From: Caldifarciminota bacterium
GTDB taxonomy: Bacteria > Hydrothermota > Hydrothermia > B15-G9
Assembly (NCBI GenBank): GCA_015489175.1
Contig: WGAI01000040.1
Coordinates: 1-41,558, forward strand
Reading direction: 5' to 3'
DNA: 41,558 nucleotides
The translations under genes and the position numbers were made by a program. Below, one piece after another: positions 25,028 through 34,141 of this stretch. The stretch's first letter is position 1, and every line of letters starts with the position of its first letter. The notes beneath the pieces are model-generated. The model did not search any database, was not told the DNA's origin, and worked only from the letters and a program-made list of their open reading frames with translations.

Positions 25028-25084
25028 ATGGCTCGGCCTTGCAATTCATTCAACATCGTCATCCTGAAACCAGCCAAGGCTTAA
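25028..25084 (+). CDS. Possible 18-residue small ORF
   Basis: In the 221-bp gap after the permease pair an ATG with GGAGG 7-8 nt upstream opens a frame of 18 codons beginning MARPCNSF and ending in TAA. There is no similarity I recognise. It could be a leader peptide for the downstream oxidoreductase gene, or chance. Nothing else is seen in the gap apart from a TAAAAT at 25176. Confidence 0.2.
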   Translation: MARPCNSFNIVILKPAKA

Positions 25085-25209
25085 TTCTGGTGATAGTTAC
25101 TATCGCAGAGGTAGAAGGACGGGGCGATAGGTGAGATTTCAATCCTTAAGCGTTTCCTCACAGCGGATCTTGAGCTAAAATCCGCCGCCACAAAAGGGGG
25201 GAAGATGAA

Positions 25210-26520
25210 ATGAAACCCATCACAGCCGTAATGGTGGGAGCCGGTCAGCGCGGGTTGTATTCATACGGCCCTTATGCGCTCAGGTATCCCGATGAGTTGA
25301 AATTTGTGGCCGTTGCCGAGCCGAGAGAGGATCGGCGCAAACGGTTCGCTCAGGAACACAACATACCGAAAGAGATGCAATTCAGTTCGTGGCAAGAGCT
25401 TATGGAACACGGGAAGATAGCGGATGTGCTGTTCAACATGACGATGGATCGCGACCATTTTGAGTCCACAATGGCAGCGCTCAAGGCTGGCTATGATGTG
25501 CTGCTCGAAAAACCGATAGCCCACACGCCCGAACACAGCGCAGCGCTCGTCCTTATGGCCAAAAAGACGGGCAGGTTGCTCCAGATATGCCATGTGCTGC
25601 GATACACGGCATTTTTCCGCAGGCTGAAGGAAACCCTGCTTGAAGGGGTGCTCGGCGACCTCATCACGGTGGAACACAAGGAGAATCTCGTCTGGTGGCA
25701 CATGGCGCACAGTTTCGTGAGGGGCAACTGGCGCCGCTCCGACACATCTACGCCGATGATCGTGGCAAAATGCTGTCACGATTTCGATATCCTCTACTGG
25801 AACATAGGGCGGAAATCGGTTCGAGTGTCGTCTGTCGGTGAACTCACCCACTTTCGGGCTGAAAATGCGCCTGAGGGCGCGCCTGAAAGCTGCCTCGACG
25901 AGTGCCCGGCAAGGGAAAATTGCCCTTACGATGTCCACAAGATTTATCTAAACATGAACTACAACGGATGGCCCATCAATGCCATAACGCAGGATATGAG
26001 CTACGAGGGCAGGTTGAAAGCGTTGCGTGAGACGGGATACGGCCGCTGTGTTTACCATTGCGATAACGATGTGGTTGACCATCAGGTCGTCAACATCGAA
26101 TTTGAGGGAGGCGTCACAGTGGCTATGACGATGAACGGGCATGGGTTTGAGGAGTCTCGAACCATGAGATACGATGGAACAAGGGGAACTCTGCGCGCAA
26201 AATTCAACTATCGCGATGGAATTATCGAAATCCATCCCCATTTCTGGGGTCGTAAAAGCAAGGAGATACGCATTCCTGCATCGGAGAGCGGCCACGGTGG
26301 CGGCGATTTCGAGCTGGTGAGGGGATTTCTTAAGGCTGTTAGAGGTGAAGAAAAAGCACTATCTTCAGCCATGGATTCACTTGAAAGCCATTTCATCGCG
26401 TTTGCGGCAGAGGAGTCAAGGTTGACCGGCAAAGTGATCGAGATGGAAAATTACAGGGCTCAAGTAATGAGGAGGGCGAAGGAGATCGTCAGCGAATGGA
26501 TTGGAGAACCGAAATCCTGA
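25210..26520 (+). CDS. Gfo/Idh/MocA family oxidoreductase
   Basis: A 436-residue NAD(P)-dependent dehydrogenase. The N-terminal Rossmann fold starts VMVGAGQRGLYSYGPYA, and the family lysine motif LLEKPIAHT lies near residue 99. The C-terminal alpha/beta domain contains the substrate segment AKCCHDFDILYWNIG, with the catalytic His region. A Cys cluster (CLDECPARENCPYD, about 230-243) may bind a metal and is shared by a subgroup of these enzymes. Members oxidise or reduce sugars and inositols; the substrate is unknown. Its place beside sugar permeases suggests carbohydrate catabolism. GGGGGG lies 8 nt before the ATG. Its 3' end overlaps the acyltransferase gene by 25 bp. Confidence 0.87.
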   Translation: MKPITAVMVGAGQRGLYSYGPYALRYPDELKFVAVAEPREDRRKRFAQEHNIPKEMQFSSWQELMEHGKIADVLFNMTMDRDHFESTMAALKAGYDVLLEKPIAHTPEHSAALVLMAKKTGRLLQICHVLRYTAFFRRLKETLLEGVLGDLITVEHKENLVWWHMAHSFVRGNWRRSDTSTPMIVAKCCHDFDILYWNIGRKSVRVSSVGELTHFRAENAPEGAPESCLDECPARENCPYDVHKIYLNMNYNGWPINAITQDMSYEGRLKALRETGYGRCVYHCDNDVVDHQVVNIEFEGGVTVAMTMNGHGFEESRTMRYDGTRGTLRAKFNYRDGIIEIHPHFWGRKSKEIRIPASESGHGGGDFELVRGFLKAVRGEEKALSSAMDSLESHFIAFAAEESRLTGKVIEMENYRAQVMRRAKEIVSEWIGEPKS

Positions 26521-27098
26521 GGCGAATTTACCGAGTATGGACTCCAACTCTGAGATATACGAAAATCGGTTCGCCGATCAGAAGCGCAGCGGTCATAGTT
26601 GTGTGGCACAGAAAACTGTGGGGTGCTGTCTCTGCCTACATCGGCTACGATGCGGTAGCACTTGCATCACAGCACGCCGATGCCGATCCGATAGTGGCTA
26701 TCCTGCGTGATTATGGCTTCGATGCGGTAAGGGGATCGACTACACGGGGCGGAATATCTGCCAGCATCGGCCTGATCAAGAGCCTCAAGCGCAACAAGCT
26801 TGTGGCTATCACTCCGGATGGGCCACGCGGGCCAGCAGAGCATTTCCAGAAGGGCGCATGGGCGCTCGCCAGAGCACTCAATGTGCCGATGATCTTCACG
26901 GGCATCGGTTACTCTCACTTTATCAGGTTGCGGACATGGGACAGGTTTGAGCTTCCCGTCCCGTTTTCGCGCGTATTCGTCATCTATGAAGTCAGAAATG
27001 CGCCGAATTCACACGAGGAGGCAGGCGATATACTAAAGGCCGTCACGAAGAAGGCTGAGGACATGGCGAAAAGGTGGAAGATGTATGTTCAAAGTTGA
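26496..27098 (+). CDS. DUF374-family lysophospholipid acyltransferase
   Basis: A 200-residue protein of the DUF374 group of LPLAT-like acyltransferases. The family's HX-type motif appears as VVWHRKLWG (about 34-42) rather than HX4D. It is followed by DYGFDAVRGSTTRGG, ITPDGPRGP (about 106-114) and KGAWALARALNVPM. It is thought to transfer acyl chains to lipid or lipid A-like acceptors at the inner membrane; the acceptor is not known here. It starts inside the oxidoreductase gene and ends overlapping holB by 14 bp, forming a coupled string. Confidence 0.8.
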   Translation: MDWRTEILRRIYRVWTPTLRYTKIGSPIRSAAVIVVWHRKLWGAVSAYIGYDAVALASQHADADPIVAILRDYGFDAVRGSTTRGGISASIGLIKSLKRNKLVAITPDGPRGPAEHFQKGAWALARALNVPMIFTGIGYSHFIRLRTWDRFELPVPFSRVFVIYEVRNAPNSHEEAGDILKAVTKKAEDMAKRWKMYVQS

Positions 27099-28131
27099 CC
27101 TATCGAAAATCAGAGGTCAGGAATCCGCTGTCAGGTTGCTGTCGAGGGCTGTTCTGTCCGGCAGTTACGCCCCACTCTATCTGTTTTATGGGCCTCAGGG
27201 GGTCGGAAAGGCCACCGCAGCGCTTGAATTTGCAAAAGCCGCCAATTGCAGGTCGAAGACCGTAAGGCCGTGCGGTAAGTGCAGTCAATGCAAAAAGATC
27301 AGTAGGTTTGTCCATCCCGACATCTTCATACTTTTGCCCACCAAATCGGACGATTACACAGCGCTTGAACGCAGAGACGGCGAAGTTCGGCCTTACAACA
27401 TCGACATGACAAAGGAGATCTCGATCAAACGGGTCAGAGAGCTGCAATACCAGCTATCACGGCCGCCGATGGAGGCAAAGCGGCGGTTCGTAATCATTCT
27501 GAACGGCGAAAATTTGAGCCTTGAGGCACAAAACAGCTTCCTGAAGACGCTCGAAGAGCCACCATCAAATACCACTTTCATCATGGTTTCGTCAAATCCT
27601 GAGTTGATACTGCCCACCATTCGCTCGCGCGCCAGAAAGATCAGGTTCAATCCGCTGCCGATAGAACTATTCCGCAGCTTCTTCGACACCGATGAAGGAA
27701 CTGTCAATGTACTTTGGCACCTGTCCGGCGGCAGCGTGGGCATGGCAAGGGAGATTTTATCCAGAAACCTGCTGGAAATGCGGGCGCGCATCGTCGAACT
27801 AATGATCACAAAGGACATCAACGCCCTGCTGGAGCTCAAAGACGAGTTTGTGCGCAGTCGAAAGACAGCGTCCGATGTGGCGCTCCTCTACGGGATAATC
27901 CTTCGGGACATCATGTTGAAAAAGGAGGACAGCGACGGCCTTGTCGTGAACATCGATTTAGAGGAGAAATTGGAGCAAGCCGCAAAAGAATTGAACTGGA
28001 AAAACATAGAGGATGCATTTTCTGCGCTCAGAAGGGTGCAGAAAGGGATTTCCCGAAATGTCTCACTGCAAAACATGTTTTTCGTGCTTTTCCGCCCGTT
28101 CTACCGCAACTTTGAGGCCGTAGTGGTGTGA
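27085..28131 (+). CDS. holB: DNA polymerase III delta-prime subunit
   Basis: A 348-residue AAA+ clamp-loader subunit. Walker A is GPQGVGKA (36-43), a four-Cys zinc module is Cys55, Cys63, Cys66 and Cys69 (RPCGKCSQC), and the sensor/Arg-finger segment IRSRARKI contains the SRC-like motif. The expected Walker B (DExx) is replaced by IILNGENLSLEAQNSFLKTLEEPP, which has the typical delta-prime NALLK-like helix but no acidic Walker B pair. It helps load the beta clamp at replication forks. It overlaps the acyltransferase gene by 14 bp; uvrC follows after 21 bp with its own -10. Confidence 0.88.
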   Translation: MFKVDLSKIRGQESAVRLLSRAVLSGSYAPLYLFYGPQGVGKATAALEFAKAANCRSKTVRPCGKCSQCKKISRFVHPDIFILLPTKSDDYTALERRDGEVRPYNIDMTKEISIKRVRELQYQLSRPPMEAKRRFVIILNGENLSLEAQNSFLKTLEEPPSNTTFIMVSSNPELILPTIRSRARKIRFNPLPIELFRSFFDTDEGTVNVLWHLSGGSVGMAREILSRNLLEMRARIVELMITKDINALLELKDEFVRSRKTASDVALLYGIILRDIMLKKEDSDGLVVNIDLEEKLEQAAKELNWKNIEDAFSALRRVQKGISRNVSLQNMFFVLFRPFYRNFEAVVV

Positions 28132-28138
28132 AACGCAT

Positions 28139-28144
28139 TAAAAT
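28139..28144 (+). promoter_or_regulatory. Candidate -10 box (TAAAAT) of uvrC
   Basis: TAAAAT ends 8 nt before the uvrC ATG, with no Shine-Dalgarno between them. No good -35 is found, so this is a weaker call than dcd. Confidence 0.45.
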
Positions 28145-28152
28145 TTTGTGCT

Positions 28153-29964
28153 ATGCAATGGCTTGAGAAGCTTAAAGGCAGGGGAATTCCGGAAGCGCCG
28201 GGTGTCTATATCTTCAGGGACAGGAACGGGACGCCTCTCTATGTCGGCAAAGCCAAAAATTTGAAAAATCGGCTTCGTGCATACATGCGCGAGCCGGATG
28301 ATCCCCGAATAAGGCAGTTCGTTAAAAAAGCCACGGATGTCGAATTCATCGTTACCCCCACGGAAAACGATGCGCTTCTCCTCGAAGCCAATTTGATCAA
28401 GGAGTATCAGCCTCGATACAACATCAGGCTGAAGGACAACAAGGCCTACCCTTACATAATGGTCACCATGCGGGAGAAATATCCGCGTGTGGCCGTCGTC
28501 AGGCGCCCAAAATTTGAGAGCGGTAACCTGTATTTCGGGCCGTATCCGAATGTCGCATCGCTCAGAAAGACGCTCAGGCTTGTCAGACGCATTTTCCCAA
28601 TCCGCAGCTGCAAATACAAACTCCCGTCGTCAAGGCAGCTCAAGCCATGCCTCGAATACCACATCGGCAAATGCATAGGCCCGTGCACCGGGGAAGTGAG
28701 CGAGGAGGAATACAGGAGCCTTGTTCGCGGGGTAATCGCTTTTCTACGAGGTCAGACCGACGAACTTGAGCGGGAACTTGAGCGTGAAATGCTTGAGGAA
28801 GCTAAAAAATTGAACTTTGAGCGAGCGGCGGTGCTGCGCGATCAGCTGTTCTCCATCCGACAGACCAAAATGGCGTTCAGGAGGGCAATAACTGCCCGCT
28901 CAATCGATTTCGTGGCAGTCGCAAGCAGTGGACACTACGCCTACGGCATGGTCGTCCTGTATCGAGGGGACAGAATTGTGGACAAACACGGGTTTATGAT
29001 GGAATTGCCTGCCAAAAACGCTGAGCCTGAGGATGTTCTGGCCTCGTTCATGGAGCAGTATTACACCTCATCGACGGTCACCGCCGATGAGATCGTCTTC
29101 CGCCCCATGATAGACGATCTTCAGGCGCTGCAGGAGCTTATCGAGAAGAACACAGGCAGGAAAGTCAAGTTCAGGGAACCTAATGCCATAGAGGAACGCA
29201 TCTACCGAATAGCCACAGAGAACGCTGAGCGGCTTCTGTCTGAAGAGCTTGAGAGGGCAGGTGCTACCGATGAAGCGCCGCATCCGGCAGTTATCTCGCT
29301 CCAGAAAGAACTCAACCTCGATCGTCCGCCGCTGTGGATCGAAGCCGTTGACATATCCCACACATTCGGCGAAGCGATGGTCGGCTCGGTAGTAGTTTTC
29401 GTAAACGGACGGCCTAAAAAATCGCAGTATCGCCGTTACAGAATCAAGTCAGTCGAGGGCATCGACGACTTTCGAGCCATACGCGAAGTGGTCTATCGAA
29501 GGCTCCGAAAGCTCATCGAGAGCGACAGCGACCTGCCCGACCTCATGTTGATCGATGGAGGCGAGATCCAGCTGCAATTTGCGCTCGACGCAGCCAATGA
29601 GCTCGGCGTGGAAGACATCCATTTCATAGGAATTGCCAAAAAATTCGAGGAACTCCATTTCCCTGACGGGCGGGTGGTAATGCTGCCATACCATTCGGAT
29701 GCCTTGCGCCTGTTACAAAGGGTTCGAGATGAAGCACACAGGTTCGCGATAACATATCACCGCAAGATTCGAGGCAGGGACAGGATGATCTCCGTCCTTG
29801 ATATGATACCGGGGTTGAGCGAAAACCGCAGGATAGCGCTGTTACGCTATTTCGGCTCGATTGAGGCAATTCACAAGGCGAGCGTCAGGGATCTCCAGAA
29901 GGTTAAAGGTATAGGACCTAAACTCGCACGCAGGATTTACAACTACCTGCACGGTGAGGAATGA
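28153..29964 (+). CDS. uvrC: Excinuclease ABC subunit C
   Basis: A 603-residue UvrC of usual length. Domains in order: the GIY-YIG nuclease (about 10-90, GVYIFRD...PLYVGKAKNLKNRL), a Cys-containing segment (CKYKLPSSRQLKPCLEYHIGKCIGPC), a UVR helix pair (about 205-240), the RNase H-like nuclease domain (about 380-540, Asp in EAVDISHTFGEAMVGS and in LMLIDGGEIQLQ, His in ITYHRKIRGRD), and a C-terminal helix-hairpin-helix pair (LRYFGSIEAIHKAS and VKGIGPKLARRIY). It makes both incisions in nucleotide excision repair. It converges with rpoC, with a terminator between. Confidence 0.97.
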   Translation: MQWLEKLKGRGIPEAPGVYIFRDRNGTPLYVGKAKNLKNRLRAYMREPDDPRIRQFVKKATDVEFIVTPTENDALLLEANLIKEYQPRYNIRLKDNKAYPYIMVTMREKYPRVAVVRRPKFESGNLYFGPYPNVASLRKTLRLVRRIFPIRSCKYKLPSSRQLKPCLEYHIGKCIGPCTGEVSEEEYRSLVRGVIAFLRGQTDELERELEREMLEEAKKLNFERAAVLRDQLFSIRQTKMAFRRAITARSIDFVAVASSGHYAYGMVVLYRGDRIVDKHGFMMELPAKNAEPEDVLASFMEQYYTSSTVTADEIVFRPMIDDLQALQELIEKNTGRKVKFREPNAIEERIYRIATENAERLLSEELERAGATDEAPHPAVISLQKELNLDRPPLWIEAVDISHTFGEAMVGSVVVFVNGRPKKSQYRRYRIKSVEGIDDFRAIREVVYRRLRKLIESDSDLPDLMLIDGGEIQLQFALDAANELGVEDIHFIGIAKKFEELHFPDGRVVMLPYHSDALRLLQRVRDEAHRFAITYHRKIRGRDRMISVLDMIPGLSENRRIALLRYFGSIEAIHKASVRDLQKVKGIGPKLARRIYNYLHGEE

Positions 29965-29966
29965 AA

Positions 29967-29996
29967 AAAAGCGGAGGGATTGGACCCTCCGCTTTT
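29967..29996. terminator. Bidirectional rho-independent terminator
   Basis: AAAAGCGGAGGG, a 6-nt loop (ATTGGA) and CCCTCCGCTTTT form a stem of 8 G+C-rich pairs extended by A-T pairs, with T-runs on both strands. It lies between uvrC (+) and rpoC (-). Confidence 0.9.
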
Positions 29997-30022
29997 CCTT
30001 TCACAAGTTACCCATCAGGGTT

Positions 30023-33000
30023 TCATGCAGCCTGAGGCGGTTCGGTGGATTCGGCCTCGCTCTCGACTTTCGGTTCGATTTCCTCTTCAGAAACGGCTTC
30101 CTCAGCTTTCGCCTCTTTCTCTTCCTCTTTCTCCTCCAGCACTACCTCGATGTCCCTGTATTTCTTCAATCCAGTTCCGCTCGGCACAAGGCTGCCGATT
30201 ATCACATTCTCCTTTAGGCCTCTCAGCTCATCCCTCGCACCTGAAATAGCCGCCTGAGCCAGCACCTTGGTCGTCTCCTGGAACGATGCAGCAGCTATGA
30301 AGCTGTAAGTCGTTAACGATGCGCGCGTTATGCCAAGAAGCACAGGTCTGAACCTCGCTGGCTTTCCACCTTTCTGGGAGACCTTCCTGTTCTCAGCTTC
30401 AACCTGGAACTTATCGACGATGTCGCCCTCAACGAACTTGGTGTCACCGGGATCCTCGATTTTGACCTTTTTCATCATCTGGTGCACGATGATCTCGATG
30501 TGCTTGTCGTCAATCTTAACTCCAGACAGGCGATAAACTTCCTGAATCTGGTCGAGCAAGAACTCCTGAACATAGTCCTTACCTTTGATCTTCAGTATGT
30601 CGTGAGGATCAATCGGCCCTGTGGTTATCGGCTCACCTGCCTCAATGTATTCGCCATCGCCGACGAGCAGGTATTTTCCGTAAGGCACAAGGTAATCTTT
30701 GGGTTCACCGGCTTCAGGCACCACCTTGATGCGGTAGTAACCCCTCTCCATGCCCTCGATCTTGACGATGCCTGAGATCTCGGAGACGATGGCCTTGTTT
30801 TTCGGCGAGCGAGCCTCGAACAGCTCCTCAACACGAGGCAGACCGCCTGTGATGTCACGGGTCTTACCGACTTCACGCGGCACTCTGGCAATTATGGTGC
30901 CTGGCTTGACTTCCTGTCCCTCATGGACAGATAGACGGGCATCAGCTACAAGGTGAATGACCTCGATGACCTCTTCCTCGTCCTCAGGATTAACTATCTC
31001 AATCTTCGGGAAATATCTCTTGTGGCGGTCCATCACGACGATGCGCTCGATCTTGCCTTCCTCGACTACCTCTTTGAGCGTCACGCCTTCGATCAGGTCA
31101 ACAAATTTGACGACGCCCTGATGCTTGTTCAAAATCGGCATGGAGTAAGGTTCCCATTCGCAGAGATCTTGATCTTTCTGGACTTCCTCACCGTCGGCAA
31201 CCTTAATAATCGAGCCGTAAGGGACATTAAACTCACGCTGACGAGGGCCATCCTTTTCAATGAGCTTAATTTTGCCCTTTTTGGAAAGCGAAACGACCTC
31301 GCCATTCGGCCTGACAGCAGTCTCAAGTTGCTCAAATTTTACCACGCCGTCATAAGGTGCCATATGTTTTGCCACCTCTGCAATTCGTTCAGCGGCTCCA
31401 CCTGTGTGGAATGTCCTCAGAGTCAACTGTGTGCCGGGCTCTCCGATCGACTGTGCGGCCATAACGCCAACAGCCTCGCCGATCTCCACCATGCGGCCGG
31501 TAGCAAGGTTTCTACCATAACATTTGGCACAGACACCGTGAGGCGCTTCGCATCTCAACACGGAACGCACCTCGACCGACTCTATGCCGGCCTCCTCGAT
31601 CCTCTTTGCAGCATCTTCGGTAATCTCCTCTCCTTCCGCCACGATAAGCTCACCTGTCTCAGGATGATAGACATCTTCGAGTGAGACACGCCCGACAATG
31701 CGCTCGGAAAGCGGCTCGATAACTGTCTCGCCCTCCTTTAGCGCCGTCATCTTCCTGCCCATAATCGTGCCGCAGTCGTCCATCGTGACAACCACTTCTT
31801 GAGCCACATCGACAAGCCTTCTCGTAAGGTGACCTGCGTTAGCTGTCTTCAATGCGGTATCGGACAGTCCCTTACGCGCGCCATGCGTCGAAATGAAGTA
31901 TTCCAGCACCTTCAGCCCCTCTTTGAAGTTCGAGATGATCGGCGTCTCGATGAACTCGCCAAGAACCTCTTTGCCTTTTGCCGGCCTTGCCATCAACCCA
32001 CGCATTCCGGCTATCTGCCTGACCTGGTCCACATTACCACGAGCACCTGAGAAGACTGACATCCATATTGGGTTAAACCCGTATCTGTCGGCGCCCATGT
32101 GCTTAAGCATGGCATCTTTGACGCGCTCAGTCGCTTCGGTCCAGATGTCGAGAATTTTCTGGTAGCGCTCAATCCTCGAAATCACGCCTTTACGGAACGC
32201 TTCCTCGACCTCGTCCCGTTTCCGCATCGCTTCCTCGATGATCTGCTCCTTCTCAGGCGGAACCACCATGTCCTCGATGCCGAATGTCAATCCCGAATAG
32301 GTTGCGTAGAGGAACCCGTAATATTTCAGCCTGTCCAGAAACTCGGTTGTCGGCCCGCTGCCAAGCGTCTTGTGGGCTCTGGCAACGAGATTGGTAAGTG
32401 TCTTCTTGTTCTGCTCCTCGTTGACATAGCGGAGTTCTTCAGGAAGGATCTCGTTGAAAAGGTATCTGCCGAAGGTAGTCTTGATGTATTCGCCGTTGAT
32501 CGGCAGCTCGATCTCGGCATGTAGGTCGAGGTAACCGTGCTCGTAGGCGAGCCTTGCCTCCTCGACGCTGGAGAACCGCTTGCCCTCACCTTTAGCGCCC
32601 GGTTTGATCTTTGTGAGGTAGTGCAACCCTATGACCATGTCCCTTGTAGGAGCGGCGAGAGGTTTACCATGAGCGGGCGAAAGGATGTTGTTAGGCGCGA
32701 GGAGGAGCATGTGGTTTTCTGTGAGCGCTTCGGGTGAGATCGGGACGAACACGGCCATCTGGTCGCCGTCGAAGTCTGCGTTGTAAGCCGGGCAGACAAG
32801 CGGATGCAGTTTTATGGCTTTGCCTTCCACAAGAACCGGCTCGAACGCTTGAATTGACAACCTGTGCAGCGTCGGAGCACGGTTGAGCATCACAGGATGG
32901 TCCTTGACTATCTCATCAAGCAATCCCCAAATTCGCTCATCCCTCTGCTGGAGCAGCCTCCTGGCGGCGCGAATCGTGTCGGCGATTCCAGTTTCCTCCA

Positions 33001-34129
33001 GTTTATGCTCCACGAACGGCCTGAACAGCTCTATGGCCATCTCTTTCGGGATACCGACCTGATTGAGTTTGAGTTCAGGTCCAACCACGATAACGGAACG
33101 GCCTGAATAGTCAACACGCTTGCCGAGCAAATTACGGCGCAGCAGGCCTTTTTTACCGCGAAGTATGTCGGACAGAGATTTAAGTTTCCTTCCACCTTTG
33201 CCGATGACCGGGCGTCTGCGGCGTGAGTTGTCAAGGAGGGCATCGACTGCTTCCTGAAGCATCCTTTTCTCGTTGCGCAGAATAATCTCCGGCGCATTCA
33301 TTTCGAGCATGTGTTTGAGCCTGTTGTTACGGGTTATCACCCTGCGATACAGGTCGTTCAGGTCTGAAGTGGCGTATCGGCCGCCCTCAAGCGGAACAAG
33401 TGGCCTGAGATCAGGCGGAATAACAGGTATCACATCCAGAATCATCCATTCCGGCCTGTTGTTCGAGTAAAGCAAAGCCTCGACAACTTTCAGCTTCTTC
33501 AGCAGCTTGGTCTTCCGCAACGGAGATTTCTCGATCTTCATTCTGGTTCTCAGCTCAACGCTCAACTCCTCGAGGTCAAGCTCGGCCAGCAGCCGTTTGA
33601 TCGGAGGCGCTCCCATCTCGGCAACGAACTCGTCCCCATACTCCTGCCTCAGAGCCCTGTATTGGCTCTCAATGAGGACTTCCCCCTTCCTGAGCGGCGT
33701 ATCGCCCGGATCAACCACGATGTAAGAATCGTAGTAAAGTATGTCCTCAAGCTGTCTTATGGATAAATCGAGCAAAAGACCGATGATGGACGGCGGCACC
33801 TTGTAATACCAGATGTGAGCGACAGGCACGGCAAGCTCTATGTGGCCCATGCGCTCGCGCCTGACGCTGGATGTGGTGACTTCAACTCCGCATCGATCGC
33901 AGATTATCCCCTTGTATCTCTTTCCTTTGTATTTGCCGCATGCACACTCGTAATCCTTAACCGGGCCGAAAATCCGTTCGCAGAAAAGCCCATCGCGCTC
34001 AGGCTTCTGCGTCCTGTAATTGATCGTTTCCGCTCTCTTGACCTCGCCGTGAGACCAGCTTCTGATCTTGTCAGGCGAGGCCAATCTCAGTTGAATGGCC
34101 TTCAAATCTTTGGGGTTAATATCAGGCAC
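30023..34129 (-). CDS. rpoC: RNA polymerase beta-prime subunit
   Basis: A 1368-residue beta-prime. The N-terminal zinc ribbon is [20 protein letters not shown] (Cys pairs near 60-80), the active-site aspartates lie in [14 protein letters not shown] (about 450), and the bridge helix and trigger loop lie around SVFSGARGN and the following residues. A second zinc site reads [15 protein letters not shown] near 830. A 35-residue acidic tail (Glu/Lys-rich) ends the protein. It holds the catalytic Mg site of RNA polymerase. The start codon is GTG, 12 bp after the rpoB stop; purine-rich GGGGG upstream serves as the ribosome site. Confidence 0.98.
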   Translation of the reverse strand: MPDINPKDLKAIQLRLASPDKIRSWSHGEVKRAETINYRTQKPERDGLFCERIFGPVKDYECACGKYKGKRYKGIICDRCGVEVTTSSVRRERMGHIELAVPVAHIWYYKVPPSIIGLLLDLSIRQLEDILYYDSYIVVDPGDTPLRKGEVLIESQYRALRQEYGDEFVAEMGAPPIKRLLAELDLEELSVELRTRMKIEKSPLRKTKLLKKLKVVEALLYSNNRPEWMILDVIPVIPPDLRPLVPLEGGRYATSDLNDLYRRVITRNNRLKHMLEMNAPEIILRNEKRMLQEAVDALLDNSRRRRPVIGKGGRKLKSLSDILRGKKGLLRRNLLGKRVDYSGRSVIVVGPELKLNQVGIPKEMAIELFRPFVEHKLEETGIADTIRAARRLLQQRDERIWGLLDEIVKDHPVMLNRAPTLHRLSIQAFEPVLVEGKAIKLHPLVCPAYNADFDGDQMAVFVPISPEALTENHMLLLAPNNILSPAHGKPLAAPTRDMVIGLHYLTKIKPGAKGEGKRFSSVEEARLAYEHGYLDLHAEIELPINGEYIKTTFGRYLFNEILPEELRYVNEEQNKKTLTNLVARAHKTLGSGPTTEFLDRLKYYGFLYATYSGLTFGIEDMVVPPEKEQIIEEAMRKRDEVEEAFRKGVISRIERYQKILDIWTEATERVKDAMLKHMGADRYGFNPIWMSVFSGARGNVDQVRQIAGMRGLMARPAKGKEVLGEFIETPIISNFKEGLKVLEYFISTHGARKGLSDTALKTANAGHLTRRLVDVAQEVVVTMDDCGTIMGRKMTALKEGETVIEPLSERIVGRVSLEDVYHPETGELIVAEGEEITEDAAKRIEEAGIESVEVRSVLRCEAPHGVCAKCYGRNLATGRMVEIGEAVGVMAAQSIGEPGTQLTLRTFHTGGAAERIAEVAKHMAPYDGVVKFEQLETAVRPNGEVVSLSKKGKIKLIEKDGPRQREFNVPYGSIIKVADGEEVQKDQDLCEWEPYSMPILNKHQGVVKFVDLIEGVTLKEVVEEGKIERIVVMDRHKRYFPKIEIVNPEDEEEVIEVIHLVADARLSVHEGQEVKPGTIIARVPREVGKTRDITGGLPRVEELFEARSPKNKAIVSEISGIVKIEGMERGYYRIKVVPEAGEPKDYLVPYGKYLLVGDGEYIEAGEPITTGPIDPHDILKIKGKDYVQEFLLDQIQEVYRLSGVKIDDKHIEIIVHQMMKKVKIEDPGDTKFVEGDIVDKFQVEAENRKVSQKGGKPARFRPVLLGITRASLTTYSFIAAASFQETTKVLAQAAISGARDELRGLKENVIIGSLVPSGTGLKKYRDIEVVLEEKEEEKEAKAEEAVSEEEIEPKVESEAESTEPPQAA

Positions 34130-34141
34130 TTTAATACCCCC

